34,997 nucleotides of DNA from an uncultured beta proteobacterium. GTDB taxonomy: Bacteria; Pseudomonadota; Gammaproteobacteria; Burkholderiales; SG8-39. The DNA lies in assembly GCA_902826155.1 (NCBI GenBank), contig CADEDU010000078.1:1-34997 (forward strand), read 5' to 3'. This document shows, piece by piece, positions 24,560 through 33,223 of the stretch. A program made the position numbers and the translations under genes. The notes under the pieces are model-generated. The model was not told the origin of the DNA, did not search any database, and saw only the letters and a program-made list of their open reading frames with translations. Position 1 is the stretch's first letter. The number at the start of each line of letters is the position of its first letter.

Positions 24560-25162
24560 TCAGGCCGCCGGCTGGGGACGCTGCTCCGGCTCCGCGGCTA
24601 CATCCGATGTTTCGTCGGACTTCTTCTTCACCGGTAGTACGGGTGCGACCTTTTTCGGCCCCAACACCATCACCAACTGACGTCCCTCGAGCTTGGGGAA
24701 CTGCTCCACCACGCCATAGGGTTCAAGGTCGGCCTTGACTCGTTCGATCAGGCGCATACCGAATTCCTGGTGCGCCATTTCGCGACCGCGGTAGCGAAGC
24801 GTCACCTTGGTCTTGTCGCCCTCTTCGAGGAACTTGATCAGGTTACGCAACTTGATCTGGTAGTCGCCCTCGTCCGTTCCCGGTCGGAACTTGATTTCCT
24901 TGACCTGGATCTGCTTCTGCTTGAGCTTGGCTTCGTGTGCTTTCTTCTGCTCGCGGTAACGGAACTTGCCGTAGTCCATGAGCTTGCACACCGGGGGCTT
25001 GGCGAGCGGTGCGATCTCGACGAGATCGACTTCCATTTCCTCGGCCATCCGCAGCGCTTCGCGAATGGTCACGATGCCAACCTGCTCACCATCGTCTTTC
25101 ACGAGTCGCACCTCCGGTGCCGTGATTTCACCGTTGATGCGTTCCGACTTGTCTTGGCTGAT
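24560..25162 (-). CDS. infC: Translation initiation factor IF-3, starting at AUC
   Basis: The protein has 200 residues when started at ATC 25162. The reading begins [24 protein letters not shown], which aligns with the conserved RINGEIRAQEVRL of E. coli IF3, so the conserved N-terminus requires this non-standard start. AGGAG lies seven bases before it. A GTG at 25111 would remove 17 conserved residues. Both IF3 domains are present: [23 protein letters not shown] (N domain) and [40 protein letters not shown] (linker into C domain). A 20-residue charged tail ([16 protein letters not shown]) follows the core. IF3 checks the start codon in the 30S P site and discriminates against AUU/AUC starts, which is how infC represses itself. 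The gene begins 48 bases after thrS. Confidence 0.95.
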   Translation of the reverse strand: MSQDKSERINGEITAPEVRLVKDDGEQVGIVTIREALRMAEEMEVDLVEIAPLAKPPVCKLMDYGKFRYREQKKAHEAKLKQKQIQVKEIKFRPGTDEGDYQIKLRNLIKFLEEGDKTKVTLRYRGREMAHQEFGMRLIERVKADLEPYGVVEQFPKLEGRQLVMVLGPKKVAPVLPVKKKSDETSDVAAEPEQRPQPAA

Positions 25163-25210
25163 GTTCGGACTCCTGCGTTGGTTGCGAATCGACCGCCGCG
25201 GGCCAGGCCC

Positions 25211-27136
25211 TCAATCGAGCAGGTCGGCCCCGCCACCGGGTACCGAGGATCGTTGAAGTCTGGCGATGAACTCGTCGAGGCCGATCTGGCCGAGATCGGC
25301 ACCGCCACGAGCGCGGACAGCCACCTTGCGTGCCGCTTTTTCCTTGTCGCCGACGACCAGCTGAAAGGGCAGCTTTTGCACGCTATGTTCCCGAATCTTA
25401 TAGTTAATTTTTTCGTTCCGCAAATCGGACTCGGCGCGGATGCCGGCCTTGCGCAAGAGGTCCCCGACCTCCCTGGCGTAGTCGGCCTGCGCGTCGGAAA
25501 TATTCATCACGACGGCCTGGACCGGGGCCAGCCAGAGCGGGAAAGCGCCCGCGTGGTTTTCCACCAGAACGCCGATGAAACGCTCGAATGAACCGATGAT
25601 CGCCCGGTGCAGTAAGACCGGCGTGCGGCGGGAGTTGTCGTCGGCCACATACTCCGCGCCGAGCCGGCCGGGCATGTTGAAGTCGACCTGCATCGTCCCG
25701 CACTGCCACGGACGGCCGAGTGCGTCTTTCAGGGTGTACTCGATCTTGGGGCCATAGAACGCCCCGTCGCCGGGCGCGATGACGAACTCACAGCCGGAAC
25801 GCCGCAGCGATTCGATCAGCGCCTGCTCGGCCTTGTCCCAGATTTCGTCCGAGCCGACCCGCTTCTCCGGACGCGTCGCGACCTTGTAGATGATCTCGGT
25901 GAAGCCGAAGTCGCGGTACACCTGCTGCAACAGCGCGGTGTAGGCGACGCACTCGTCGAGCATCTGATCTTCGGTACAGAAGATGTGCCCGTCGTCCTGG
26001 GTGAAGCCACGCACGCGCATGATGCCGTGGAGCGAACCCGACGGCTCGTTGCGATGACACGCACCGAACTCACCGTAGCGCAGCGGCAACTCGCGATAGC
26101 TGCGCAGCCCGGCCTTGTACACCTGCACGTGGCCGGGGCAATTCATCGGCTTCAGGCCGTAGTCGCGATTCTCCGATGCGGTCGTGAACATCAACTCGCG
26201 ATAGTTGTCCCAGTGGCCGGTCTTCTTCCACAGCTCGATATCGAGAATCTGCGGGCAACGGATCTCGTGGTAACCGTTGTCGCGGTACACGCGGCGCATG
26301 TACTGCTCGACCTGCTGCCACAGCGTCCAGCCCTTCGGATGCCAGAACACCGTGCCCGGCGCGTCGTCCTGCACGTGATACAGATCGAGCTGCCGGCCAA
26401 GGCGCCGATGGTCGCGCTTCTCGGCCTCCTCCAGCATGTGCAGGTACGCGTCCTGGTCTTCCTTCTTCGCCCAGGCGGTGCCGTAGATGCGCTGGAGCAT
26501 CTCGTTCTTCGAATCGCCACGCCAGTAGGCGCCGGCGACCTTCATCAGCTTGAAGACCTTGAGCTTGCCGGTCGAAGGCACGTGCGGCCCGCGGCACAGG
26601 TCGATGAAATCGCCCTCGCGGTACAGGCCGATCGGATCGCCGGCAGGGATCGACGCGATGATCTCGGCCTTGTAGTGCTCACCGATCGATTTGAAGAACG
26701 CGACCGCCTTGTCGCGCTCCCACACCTCGCGTGTGACCGGAACGTCGCGCTTGGCCAGTTCGGCCATGCGCTTCTCGATCGCGACCAGATCTTCGGGCGT
26801 GAATGGTCGCTTGAACGAGAAGTCGTAGAAGAAGCCGTGTTCGATGACCGGACCGATGGTGACCTGCGCCTCCGGAAACAGCTCCTTCACCGCATAGGCC
26901 AGCAGATGCGCGGTGGAATGGCGAATCAGATCGAGCCCGTCGGCGTCCTTGTCGGTCACGATCGCCACTGCCGCGTCGGTATCGATGCGATGCGACAGAT
27001 CGACCAGCTTGCCGTCGACCTTGCCCGCCAGCGCGGCACGAGCCAGCCCCGCACCGATCGATTGCGCGACCTCGGCTACGGTCACCGCCGATTCGAAGCG
27101 CTTTTCGGATCCATCAGGAAGGCGGACGACTGGCAT
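25211..27136 (-). CDS. thrS: Threonyl-tRNA synthetase
   Basis: With ATG 27136 the protein has 641 residues, the normal size. The order is: N-terminal TGS domain (about 1-62, [14 protein letters not shown]); editing domain with HSTAH (H73, H77) and [10 protein letters not shown]; class II core with the zinc cysteine in MNCPGHV, motif 2 [24 protein letters not shown] and motif 3 [13 protein letters not shown]; and anticodon-binding domain starting [12 protein letters not shown]. It charges tRNA-Thr and clears mischarged serine. The open frame continues upstream to 27376, but the family start is at 27136. No Shine-Dalgarno is visible before this ATG; the leader is C-rich and carries tandem hairpins (27154-27200). 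Confidence 0.96.
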   Translation of the reverse strand: MPVVRLPDGSEKRFESAVTVAEVAQSIGAGLARAALAGKVDGKLVDLSHRIDTDAAVAIVTDKDADGLDLIRHSTAHLLAYAVKELFPEAQVTIGPVIEHGFFYDFSFKRPFTPEDLVAIEKRMAELAKRDVPVTREVWERDKAVAFFKSIGEHYKAEIIASIPAGDPIGLYREGDFIDLCRGPHVPSTGKLKVFKLMKVAGAYWRGDSKNEMLQRIYGTAWAKKEDQDAYLHMLEEAEKRDHRRLGRQLDLYHVQDDAPGTVFWHPKGWTLWQQVEQYMRRVYRDNGYHEIRCPQILDIELWKKTGHWDNYRELMFTTASENRDYGLKPMNCPGHVQVYKAGLRSYRELPLRYGEFGACHRNEPSGSLHGIMRVRGFTQDDGHIFCTEDQMLDECVAYTALLQQVYRDFGFTEIIYKVATRPEKRVGSDEIWDKAEQALIESLRRSGCEFVIAPGDGAFYGPKIEYTLKDALGRPWQCGTMQVDFNMPGRLGAEYVADDNSRRTPVLLHRAIIGSFERFIGVLVENHAGAFPLWLAPVQAVVMNISDAQADYAREVGDLLRKAGIRAESDLRNEKINYKIREHSVQKLPFQLVVGDKEKAARKVAVRARGGADLGQIGLDEFIARLQRSSVPGGGADLLD

Positions 27137-27153
27137 ACGGGCGGGGAGGATTG

Positions 27154-27200
27154 GGGCGTACCTGGGGGTACTTGGTTTGGGCGTACCTGGGGGTACTTGG
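27154..27200 (-). repeat. Tandem 22-base hairpin repeats in the thrS leader
   Basis: The 22-base unit GGGCGTACCTGGGGGTACTTGG (plus strand) occurs at 27154-27175 and again, identical, at 27179-27200. Each copy contains the inverted repeat GTACC-N4-GGTAC, so the thrS transcript would have two identical small hairpins ending 18 bases before the start codon. A third, partial copy (GGGCGTG) follows. They could control ribosome access or mRNA stability; this is inference. Confidence 0.6.
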
Positions 27201-27220
27201 GGCGTGAGCCGAAAACGACA

Positions 27221-27264
27221 AGGCCAGAGCACTCGAGACTTGCGCGTCTGTCGTCCTCTGGCCT
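27221..27264 (-). promoter_or_regulatory. Stem-loop between tRNA-Val and thrS, possible terminator or leader element
   Basis: On the minus strand AGGCCAGAG (27264-27256) and CTCTGGCCT (27229-27221) form a perfect 9-bp stem. It encloses a smaller stem AGAC/GTCT with a six-base loop. TGTCGTTTT follows, a mediocre U-tract. It may terminate the tRNA transcript or act in the thrS leader. Confidence 0.4.
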
Positions 27265-27336
27265 CTGATTGAGCTTCGGTGAGCGGCGATCGGCTGAAGC
27301 GATGCGCTGGGCCGACGGCACTCGGCGAAGAAATGC

Positions 27337-27413
27337 TGGTAGGCGCGAACGGATTCGAACCGCTGACCCCCACCATGTCAAGGTGATGCTCTAACCAACT
27401 GAGCTACGCGCCT
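27337..27413 (-). tRNA. tRNA-Val (anticodon GAC)
   Basis: The 77-base cloverleaf reads AGGCGCG at the 5' side of the acceptor stem, paired with CGCGCCT, followed by an encoded ACCA end. The D arm is GCTCAGTTGGTTAGAGC, the anticodon loop TTGACAT with anticodon GAC (valine), the variable loop is short, and the T arm contains GGTTCGAATCC. The order tRNA-Val then thrS on the same strand fits known beta/gammaproteobacterial arrangements. Confidence 0.97.
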
Positions 27414-27454
27414 AGTGGGAACGAACGACTGCTGCGACAACAACAAGGCCCGCG

Positions 27455-27483
27455 ATTCTAGCCAAAGCGCCGCGGGCCGGCAA
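27455..27483 (-). promoter_or_regulatory. Sigma-70 promoter of tRNA-Val
   Basis: On the minus strand TTGCCG (27483-27478) and TAGAAT (27460-27455) are exactly 17 bases apart, with a GC-rich discriminator (CGCGGG) typical of stringently controlled stable-RNA promoters. The predicted start is about 35 bases before the tRNA. Confidence 0.65.
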
Positions 27484-27557
27484 ATTTGCCACAAACTCGC
27501 GACCGCAATTTCCGCACGGATTCGGCACGAATCGGCGCGGGAAGTTCGGAGCGTCCC

Positions 27558-29225
27558 TTACTTCGCCCCTTTGAGTCCGAGCATCTCCGCGGCGTGACGA
27601 CGGGTGAGCGCGGTGATCTCGGTGCCGCCGAGCATGCGCGCGATCTCCTCGGTGCGGCCTTTCTCGTCGAGGACCGTCACGCGACTGCGCGTCTGCCCCT
27701 TGGCCTCGGTCTTGGCCACCGACCAATGCTGGTTGGCGCGCGCCGCCACCTGCGGCAGATGCGTCACGCACAACACCTGCCGCTCGGCGCCCAACGCGTT
27801 CAAGCGTCGCCCGACGATCTCGGCCACCGCCCCACCGATCCCGGCATCGACCTCATCGAAGATCAGCGTCGCGACGGTCGAAGCCTTGCTCGCCACGACC
27901 TGAATCGCCAACCCGATTCGCGACAGCTCACCGCCCGAGGCGATCTTCGCGATCGGCCTGGGCTCGATTCCGGCGTTGGTCGCGATCAGGAACTCGGCGC
28001 GCTCGTCGCCGCCAGCACTGCCGCCCTCGATCGGTGGAAACGTGATCTCGAACTTCGCCACGCCGAGCGCGAGTTCCTTCATGACGGCAGCGACCTGCCG
28101 GGCCAACCCTGCTGCGACGCGCTTGCGATCCTTCGTCAGGGCGGCCGCCACCTGTGCATAGCGCTTGCGGACCTCGTCTTCGTCACGCTCCAGCGCCTCG
28201 AGGTTCGAGCTCTGCTCGATCGCGTCCAGGCGCGCCTGCGCTTCGTCGAGCAGCCGTGGCAGATCCTCTGGCCGCGCCCGCAGCTTGCGCGCGGCCGAGT
28301 GCAGCGCTTCGATGCGATCGTTCACGCTCGTCAGACGCGCCGGATCGATATCCACCCGATCGCAGTAATGACGCAGGCTCGAAGCGACGTCCTGTAGTTG
28401 CGCCTGCCCGGCCTCCAGCGCGCCCACGATCTCGCTCAGCCGCGCGTCGTACATCACCAGCGCCTGCAACCGTGAAGCAATCGCGCCGACCCGCTCGACG
28501 ACCGACTCATCGGCCTCGCTCAGGGCGTGGATGGCGGCCTGCGAACCCTCGGCCAGGCTCGCGGCGTGTGCCAGGCGAGAGTGCTCGTCGCGCAGCGTTT
28601 CCCATTCGCCGGCTTGGGGCGCGACCCGCCGCAGTTCCTCCACGCGCCATACCAGTTGATCGCGCTCAGCATCGCGCACGGCGGCGTGCGTCCGATATTC
28701 CTCGAGCGCGCGCTTGGCCTGCTGCCAGGCGCGGAAGGCCGTTGCCACAGCAGTGACCTGCTCGTCGAGCTTGCCGTGACGATCGACGATATCGCGCTGC
28801 GTGTCGGCGCGGGTCAGCGACTGGTGCGCGTGCTGGCCGTGGATGTCGACCAGCGCCTCGCCGATCTCGCGCAGTTGCGTGAGCGTGGCCGCACGGCCGT
28901 TGATGAAGGCACGGCTGCGACCATTGCGCTCGACCAGACGGCGCACGATGAGCTGACCGTCATCGCCCTCGAACGCGTGCTGCGCGAGCAACTCGACGAT
29001 CGGCCCCGCCTGCGCGATGGCGAATTCGGCGACGATCTCGGCCCGCTCCGCGCCCGCGCGCACCACGTCGGCATCGGCCCGATCGCCCAACGTGAGCGCC
29101 AGCGCATCGAGCAGGATCGACTTGCCCGCGCCGGTTTCGCCGGTGAGCGACGTGAAGCCGGCAGCGAATTCGAGCTCGAGCGCATCGACGATCGCAAAGT
29201 CGCGGATGGACAGATGAACCAGCAT
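27558..29225 (-). CDS. recN: DNA repair protein RecN
   Basis: This 555-residue SMC-like ATPase holds broken DNA ends during recombinational repair. Walker A is GETGAGKS (29-36), followed by a long alpha-helical coiled-coil middle with DIHGQHAHQSL near 150. The C-terminal half has the ABC signature IASGGELSRIGLAIQ and Walker B LIFDEVDAGIGG, then LCVTHLPQVAA. The length is normal and all ATPase motifs are intact. It lies 27 bases after nadK on the same strand, so the two are likely co-transcribed. No LexA-type operator was looked for successfully. Confidence 0.96.
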   Translation of the reverse strand: MLVHLSIRDFAIVDALELEFAAGFTSLTGETGAGKSILLDALALTLGDRADADVVRAGAERAEIVAEFAIAQAGPIVELLAQHAFEGDDGQLIVRRLVERNGRSRAFINGRAATLTQLREIGEALVDIHGQHAHQSLTRADTQRDIVDRHGKLDEQVTAVATAFRAWQQAKRALEEYRTHAAVRDAERDQLVWRVEELRRVAPQAGEWETLRDEHSRLAHAASLAEGSQAAIHALSEADESVVERVGAIASRLQALVMYDARLSEIVGALEAGQAQLQDVASSLRHYCDRVDIDPARLTSVNDRIEALHSAARKLRARPEDLPRLLDEAQARLDAIEQSSNLEALERDEDEVRKRYAQVAAALTKDRKRVAAGLARQVAAVMKELALGVAKFEITFPPIEGGSAGGDERAEFLIATNAGIEPRPIAKIASGGELSRIGLAIQVVASKASTVATLIFDEVDAGIGGAVAEIVGRRLNALGAERQVLCVTHLPQVAARANQHWSVAKTEAKGQTRSRVTVLDEKGRTEEIARMLGGTEITALTRRHAAEMLGLKGAK

Positions 29226-29252
29226 GCGCGAATTCGTGTGCGGCGGTGGACG

Positions 29253-30128
29253 CTACAACGGACTCTCGCTCCAGTGGAGCTTGCCGCGCAGCATCGCGAA
29301 GTAGTCGTAGTTCGGCGGGTGCACGAAGCGCGCCGGCCGGCGCGCTCGCTGGATCACGACCCGATCGCCCGCCTTGAGTTCCTGCGAGGGTTGACCATCG
29401 AAGTGCAGCCGTGCTTCGGCGGCGGATTTGATGGTGATCTCGACGGTGAAACGATCGGGCAGCGCGATCGGACGGTTGGACAGCATGTGCGGACTGATCG
29501 GCACCAACACGACGCCCGCCATCGACGGATGCAGGATCGGGCCGTTCGATGAAAGTGCGTACGCCGTCGAGCCGGTGGGGGTTGCGGCGATCAGGCCGTC
29601 GGCACGCAAGTCGTAGACGTATTGGCGGTCGATATGGACCACCAGCTCGATCAGGCGGCCCAGCCCACCCTTGCTCACCACGACGTCGTTGAGCGCGGCA
29701 GCCGAGAGCACCGTGCGCCGACCGCGCACCACCGAGGCCGAAAGCATGGTGCGCTCTTCGATCGAATAGCGCCCCTGCACCACCGCCCCGATCATGCGCT
29801 TCATCGTGCGCAGGCCGATGTCGGTCATGAATCCGAGTCGCCCCTGATTCACGCCGATCAGCGGCACTTTGTAGGGCGCAAGCGCCCGCGCAGCCGCGAG
29901 CATGCTGCCATCGCCGCCCAGTACGACAGCCAGGTCGGCACGGCGGCCGATCACTGAGAAATCCGCCGACTCGAACAGCTTCACCCCGCTCGCGAGCGCC
30001 GTGTCGTGATCGATCAGCACCACGCAGCGCAGCGTCTGGAGGTACTTACCCAGCGCAGTGAGCGGCTTGGCGACGTCGCGACTCTTGTAGCGCCCGATCA
30101 GCGCAATCGTTTTGAACGCGGGTTGCAT
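29253..30128 (-). CDS. nadK: NAD kinase
   Basis: This 291-residue enzyme phosphorylates NAD+ to NADP+ with ATP. Signature motifs are GGDGSM (71-76), NQGRLGFMTDI (about 99-109), PTGSTAYALSSNGP and PISPHMLSNRPI, the usual order. The ATG at 30128 is divergent from hrcA, with 191 bases between the two starts. Placement of nadK back to back with hrcA and followed by recN is common in betaproteobacteria. Confidence 0.97.
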   Translation of the reverse strand: MQPAFKTIALIGRYKSRDVAKPLTALGKYLQTLRCVVLIDHDTALASGVKLFESADFSVIGRRADLAVVLGGDGSMLAAARALAPYKVPLIGVNQGRLGFMTDIGLRTMKRMIGAVVQGRYSIEERTMLSASVVRGRRTVLSAAALNDVVVSKGGLGRLIELVVHIDRQYVYDLRADGLIAATPTGSTAYALSSNGPILHPSMAGVVLVPISPHMLSNRPIALPDRFTVEITIKSAAEARLHFDGQPSQELKAGDRVVIQRARRPARFVHPPNYDYFAMLRGKLHWSESPL

Positions 30129-30279
30129 GGGCGCGGATTAGATCACATCGGCATTGCACCAATCGGCGCATCGCGCACTCGCCGGGTTCGCCGCGCAAGC
30201 CGAATGGTCCGTCGGCACGAATGGGGCCGCCGGGAGGGCGCAAGATACGTAACCAGCCAAGGTCGCACCTTGATGTTTT

Positions 30280-30308
30280 TTGCAGTGCCAAGTGGGGATG
30301 GTTAATAT
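30280..30308 (+). promoter_or_regulatory. Candidate sigma-70 promoter for hrcA
   Basis: TTGCAG (30280-30285) and TAATAT (30303-30308) are 17 bases apart. The predicted start lies only about 5 bases before the hrcA ATG, which would make the message almost leaderless. No CIRCE inverted repeat or sigma-32 element is seen in the nadK-hrcA interval. Confidence 0.4.
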
Positions 30309-30319
30309 CCACGGGAATC

Positions 30320-31342
30320 ATGGATCCGCGAGCCCAACAGCTTCTCAAGACACTGATCGAGCGCTACATCGCCGAGGGCGAGCCGGTCGGCTCACGCGCG
30401 TTGTCGAAGTTTTCCGGGCTGGAGTTGTCCCCGGCGACGGTGCGCAACGTCATGGCCGATCTGGAGGAGCTCGGTTTCATCGCCAGCCCGCACACCTCCG
30501 CGGGACGCATCCCGACGGTGCGCGGCTATCGCCTGTTCGTGGACACGTTGCTGGTGACGCACCCGGTCGAGCAGGCCAAACTCGAACAGCTCACCGGACA
30601 CCTGCATCCCGATCAGCCACAACGATTGATCAGCGCCGCCTCGCAGCTGCTGGCCGATCTCACCAGCTTCGCCGGCATCGTCGCTGCGCCGCGCCGGCGC
30701 CAGGCCGCGTTCCGGCACATCGAGTTCCTGCGGCTGGCCGAGAAACGCCTGCTGCTCATCATGGTGACCGCCGACGGTGACGTGCAGAACCGCGTGCTCG
30801 CCACCGACAAGGACTTCACCCAGGCCGAGTTGACCAACGCCTCCAATTTCCTCAATCAGAACTACGCCGGCCAGACGCTCGAGGAGATCCGCGCACGAAT
30901 CCGCGATGAGATGCGCCAGCATCGCGAGGACATCTCTTCGCTGATGCAAAGGGCGCTGGAAGTGACCGCGCAGGCGGCCACCGATTCGGCCGACAGTTAC
31001 GTGCTCACCGGCGAGCGCAATCTGCTCGCCTCCGACGATCTCGCCTCCAACATGCGCCGGCTGCGCGAACTCTTCGAGTTGTTCGAGCGCAAGACGGCGC
31101 TCATGCAGTTGCTCGAACAGTCGAGCCACGCGCAAGGCGTGCACCTCTTCATCGGCAGCGAATCGGGCATCGAGCCGCTCGACGAGTGCAGCGTCGTCAC
31201 CGCGCCGTACGAAGTCGAGGGACAGATCGTGGGGACGCTGGGCGTGATCGGACCGACGCGCATGGCCTACGAGCGGGTGATTCCGATCGTCGAAGTCACC
31301 GCGAAGATCCTGTCGAACGCGCTGTCGGGCCGCAATACGTAG
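30320..31342 (+). CDS. hrcA: Heat-inducible transcription repressor HrcA
   Basis: Starting at ATG 30320 the protein has 340 residues, the usual length. The N-terminal winged helix (about 1-80) includes LIERYIAEGEPVGSRAL and LSPATVRNVMADLEELGFIASPHTSAGRIPT, highly conserved in HrcA. The remaining GAF-like dimerisation domain ends VIGPTRMAYERVIPIVEV. HrcA represses chaperone genes by binding CIRCE inverted repeats and is folded by GroEL. No CIRCE site was found near grpE or dnaK here. The frame is open upstream to 30221, but the conserved start and the divergent nadK promoter region argue for 30320. hemH follows after 28 bases. Confidence 0.95.
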   Translation: MDPRAQQLLKTLIERYIAEGEPVGSRALSKFSGLELSPATVRNVMADLEELGFIASPHTSAGRIPTVRGYRLFVDTLLVTHPVEQAKLEQLTGHLHPDQPQRLISAASQLLADLTSFAGIVAAPRRRQAAFRHIEFLRLAEKRLLLIMVTADGDVQNRVLATDKDFTQAELTNASNFLNQNYAGQTLEEIRARIRDEMRQHREDISSLMQRALEVTAQAATDSADSYVLTGERNLLASDDLASNMRRLRELFELFERKTALMQLLEQSSHAQGVHLFIGSESGIEPLDECSVVTAPYEVEGQIVGTLGVIGPTRMAYERVIPIVEVTAKILSNALSGRNT

Positions 31343-31370
31343 CGCGCATCGGCGGCAACGCGTAGCTCCC

Positions 31371-32474
31371 TTGCGCTATCAGCCAGAGCCTTCGTTCAGG
31401 CACGACACGCAGCCCGCCATCGGCGTGTTGCTGGTCAATCTCGGCACGCCCTCTGCGCCGACCCGCAAGGCCGTACGCAAGTACCTCAAGGAGTTCTTGT
31501 GGGACCCGCGAGTGGTCGAGATTCCGCGGCCGCTGTGGTGGCTGATCCTCAACGCGATCATCCTCACCGTCCGTCCAGGCAAGTCGGCCAGGAAGTACGC
31601 GGCCATCTGGTCCGCCGAAGGCTCACCGCTGATGGTGCACACCGCGCGTCAGGCAACGCTGCTGCGCGGCTATCTGGGTGAGCGCACGCGCCAGCCGATC
31701 CGCGTCGCGTTTGGCATGCGCTACGGCACGCCCTCGATCAGCGAGGCACTCGATGAATTGCGCGCAGCGGGGTGCACGCGCATCCTGTTCGCGCCGCTTT
31801 ACCCTCAGTACGCCGCGAGTACGACCGCGAGTGCGATCGACAGCGTTGCGCAGGCGATGGCGCGGATCCGCAATCTGCCGGAGCTGCGCACGATCCGCAG
31901 CTTTCACGATCACCCTGGCTATATCGAGGCGGTGGCCCGCGGTATTCGAGATTACTGGGGCAGGCACGGCGAGCCCGACGCGCTGGTGCTCAGCTTCCAT
32001 GGCCTGCCGCGTTTCTCACTCGATCGCGGCGACCCCTATCACTGCGAATGCCACAAGACGGCGAGGCTGATCGGCGCTGCACTCGGCATTGCGCCGGAGC
32101 GCGTGCACATCGCATTTCAGTCGCGCTTCGGTCGCGCCGAATGGCTCAAGCCGTACACCACCGACGTGCTCGGCTCGCTCGCGCAAGCGGGCGTGCGGCG
32201 CGTGGACGTCGCTTGCCCGGGATTCGTCGCCGACTGCCTGGAGACGCTGGAGGAAATCGCGATCGAAGCCAGCGAGCATTTCAAGCGCGCCGGTGGTGAA
32301 GCGCTGCGTGCGATTCCATGCCTCAACAGTGACGATGCGTGGATCCGCGCACTCACGCAGATCGTCATCGAACACCTGGGCAGTTGGCTGGAACCCGCCA
32401 CTAGTGCGGAAGATGCAAAGCTGCAGGCCGCCGCACGCTTGAAGCGGGCGCAGACGCTCGGCGCAACGCGCTGA
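31371..32474 (+). CDS. hemH: Ferrochelatase
   Basis: This 367-residue enzyme inserts Fe2+ into protoporphyrin IX, the last step of heme synthesis. Landmarks are GVLLVNLGTPSAPT (about 18-31), LSFHGLP with the metal-binding H210, FQSRFGRAEWLKPYT (about 249-263) and the ACPGFVADCLETLEEI segment with conserved E291. The start appears to be TTG 31371: the reading LRYQPEPSFRHD fits the N-terminus usual in betaproteobacterial HemH, and no ATG lies close. No Shine-Dalgarno is evident. It follows hrcA by 28 bases, a common arrangement, and is probably co-transcribed. Confidence 0.95.
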   Translation: MRYQPEPSFRHDTQPAIGVLLVNLGTPSAPTRKAVRKYLKEFLWDPRVVEIPRPLWWLILNAIILTVRPGKSARKYAAIWSAEGSPLMVHTARQATLLRGYLGERTRQPIRVAFGMRYGTPSISEALDELRAAGCTRILFAPLYPQYAASTTASAIDSVAQAMARIRNLPELRTIRSFHDHPGYIEAVARGIRDYWGRHGEPDALVLSFHGLPRFSLDRGDPYHCECHKTARLIGAALGIAPERVHIAFQSRFGRAEWLKPYTTDVLGSLAQAGVRRVDVACPGFVADCLETLEEIAIEASEHFKRAGGEALRAIPCLNSDDAWIRALTQIVIEHLGSWLEPATSAEDAKLQAAARLKRAQTLGATR

Positions 32475-32594
32475 GTGTGCGTTCCAGGTTCGCGGTGCGC
32501 ACTTGTTTTGCGCCAACTGAAGCGGCATATACACGTCAGGGGCAGGTCCGCGTTGTGCGCCCCTTCATCAACCACGCTTGCAGGATCCTGTCCC

Positions 32595-32954
32595 ATGCGC
32601 TTGCTAGCCCGCTGGATCATCAATGCACTTGCCTTGCTGGCGCTGCCCTATCTGTTCAGCTCGATCCAGGTGAAGAGCGCGACGGCCGCCTTGATCGCCG
32701 CCGCCGCGCTCGGTCTGATCAATGCGCTCATCCGGCCGATCCTGATCGTGCTCACGCTGCCGATCAACATCGTCACGCTGGGCCTGTTCACCTTCGTGAT
32801 CAACGCGCTGCTGTTCTGGCTGGTCGCGCATTTCGTGAGCGGATTCGAGGTCAGTGGGTTCTGGCCCGCCTTCTGGGGCGCGATCGTGTTCAGCCTGATC
32901 AGTTGGGCCGCCAGCAGCCTGCTGCTGGGTAAGCGCGAGCGGACGGGTCGGTGA
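32595..32954 (+). CDS. Small four-helix membrane protein (phage holin family 4 / YvlD type)
   Basis: This 119-residue protein consists almost entirely of four membrane helices (about 5-22, 29-48, 54-76 and 88-108) and ends in a short basic tail (GKRERTGR). The repeated LINALIRPILIVLTLPINIVTLGLFTFVINALLFWLV pattern is typical of the family annotated as phage holin family 4 or YvlD, chromosomal proteins of unknown function despite the name. ATG 32595 with AGGA ten bases upstream is used; the frame extends upstream to 32475 without hydrophobic or conserved sequence. It sits between hemH and grpE, where many betaproteobacteria carry other small genes. There is no sign of a prophage. Confidence 0.8.
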   Translation: MRLLARWIINALALLALPYLFSSIQVKSATAALIAAAALGLINALIRPILIVLTLPINIVTLGLFTFVINALLFWLVAHFVSGFEVSGFWPAFWGAIVFSLISWAASSLLLGKRERTGR

Positions 32955-33014
32955 GCGGCTCCGGACGCGGCGCGGACCAACCTCGTCGCTCGTGCAGGAT
33001 TTCATGACGCACCC

Positions 33015-33042
33015 CTTGAAGTCGGCGGAACCGCCCCCAAGT
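33015..33042 (+). promoter_or_regulatory. Sigma-32 heat-shock promoter upstream of grpE
   Basis: CTTGAAG (33015-33021) and CCCCAAGT (33035-33042) are separated by 13 bases and match the sigma-32 consensus CTTGAAA / CCCCATNT at all but two positions. The predicted transcript would have a leader of about 175 bases before grpE. Confidence 0.6.
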
Positions 33043-33176
33043 GCCCCCAGTTTTGACGGAGAGCAACCACGGGGCCGTCAGCCGGCGATGCAAATCGATC
33101 GTCGCGATTCCCTGGTGAACCCCCGCATGGCCTATCGCGGTGATGCGGAGGGCTCATACTTTTCAGGGAGTTGCGA

Positions 33177-33190
33177 GGGGGCGAGCCCCC
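33177..33190 (+). promoter_or_regulatory. Very stable GC hairpin in the grpE leader
   Basis: GGGGG-CGAG-CCCCC forms a 5-bp all-GC stem with a four-base loop, 33 bases before the grpE ATG. A second inverted repeat, CCGCAT/ATGCGG, lies upstream at 33123-33148. The following sequence (CTTGTTC) is too poor in T for a strong terminator, so a role in mRNA stability, pausing or attenuation is possible. Confidence 0.45.
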
Positions 33191-33223
33191 CTTGTTCAGA
33201 CATTCCCCAGGAGATTCAAAGGC

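Noticed and set aside
30129..30319. CIRCE operator in the nadK-hrcA interval
   Set aside because: CGCACTCGCC resembles part of one half-site but no matching GAGTGC arm is present at the required distance.
32595..32954. Prophage or lysis cassette
   Set aside because: No other phage gene is nearby; this protein family is chromosomal and widespread.
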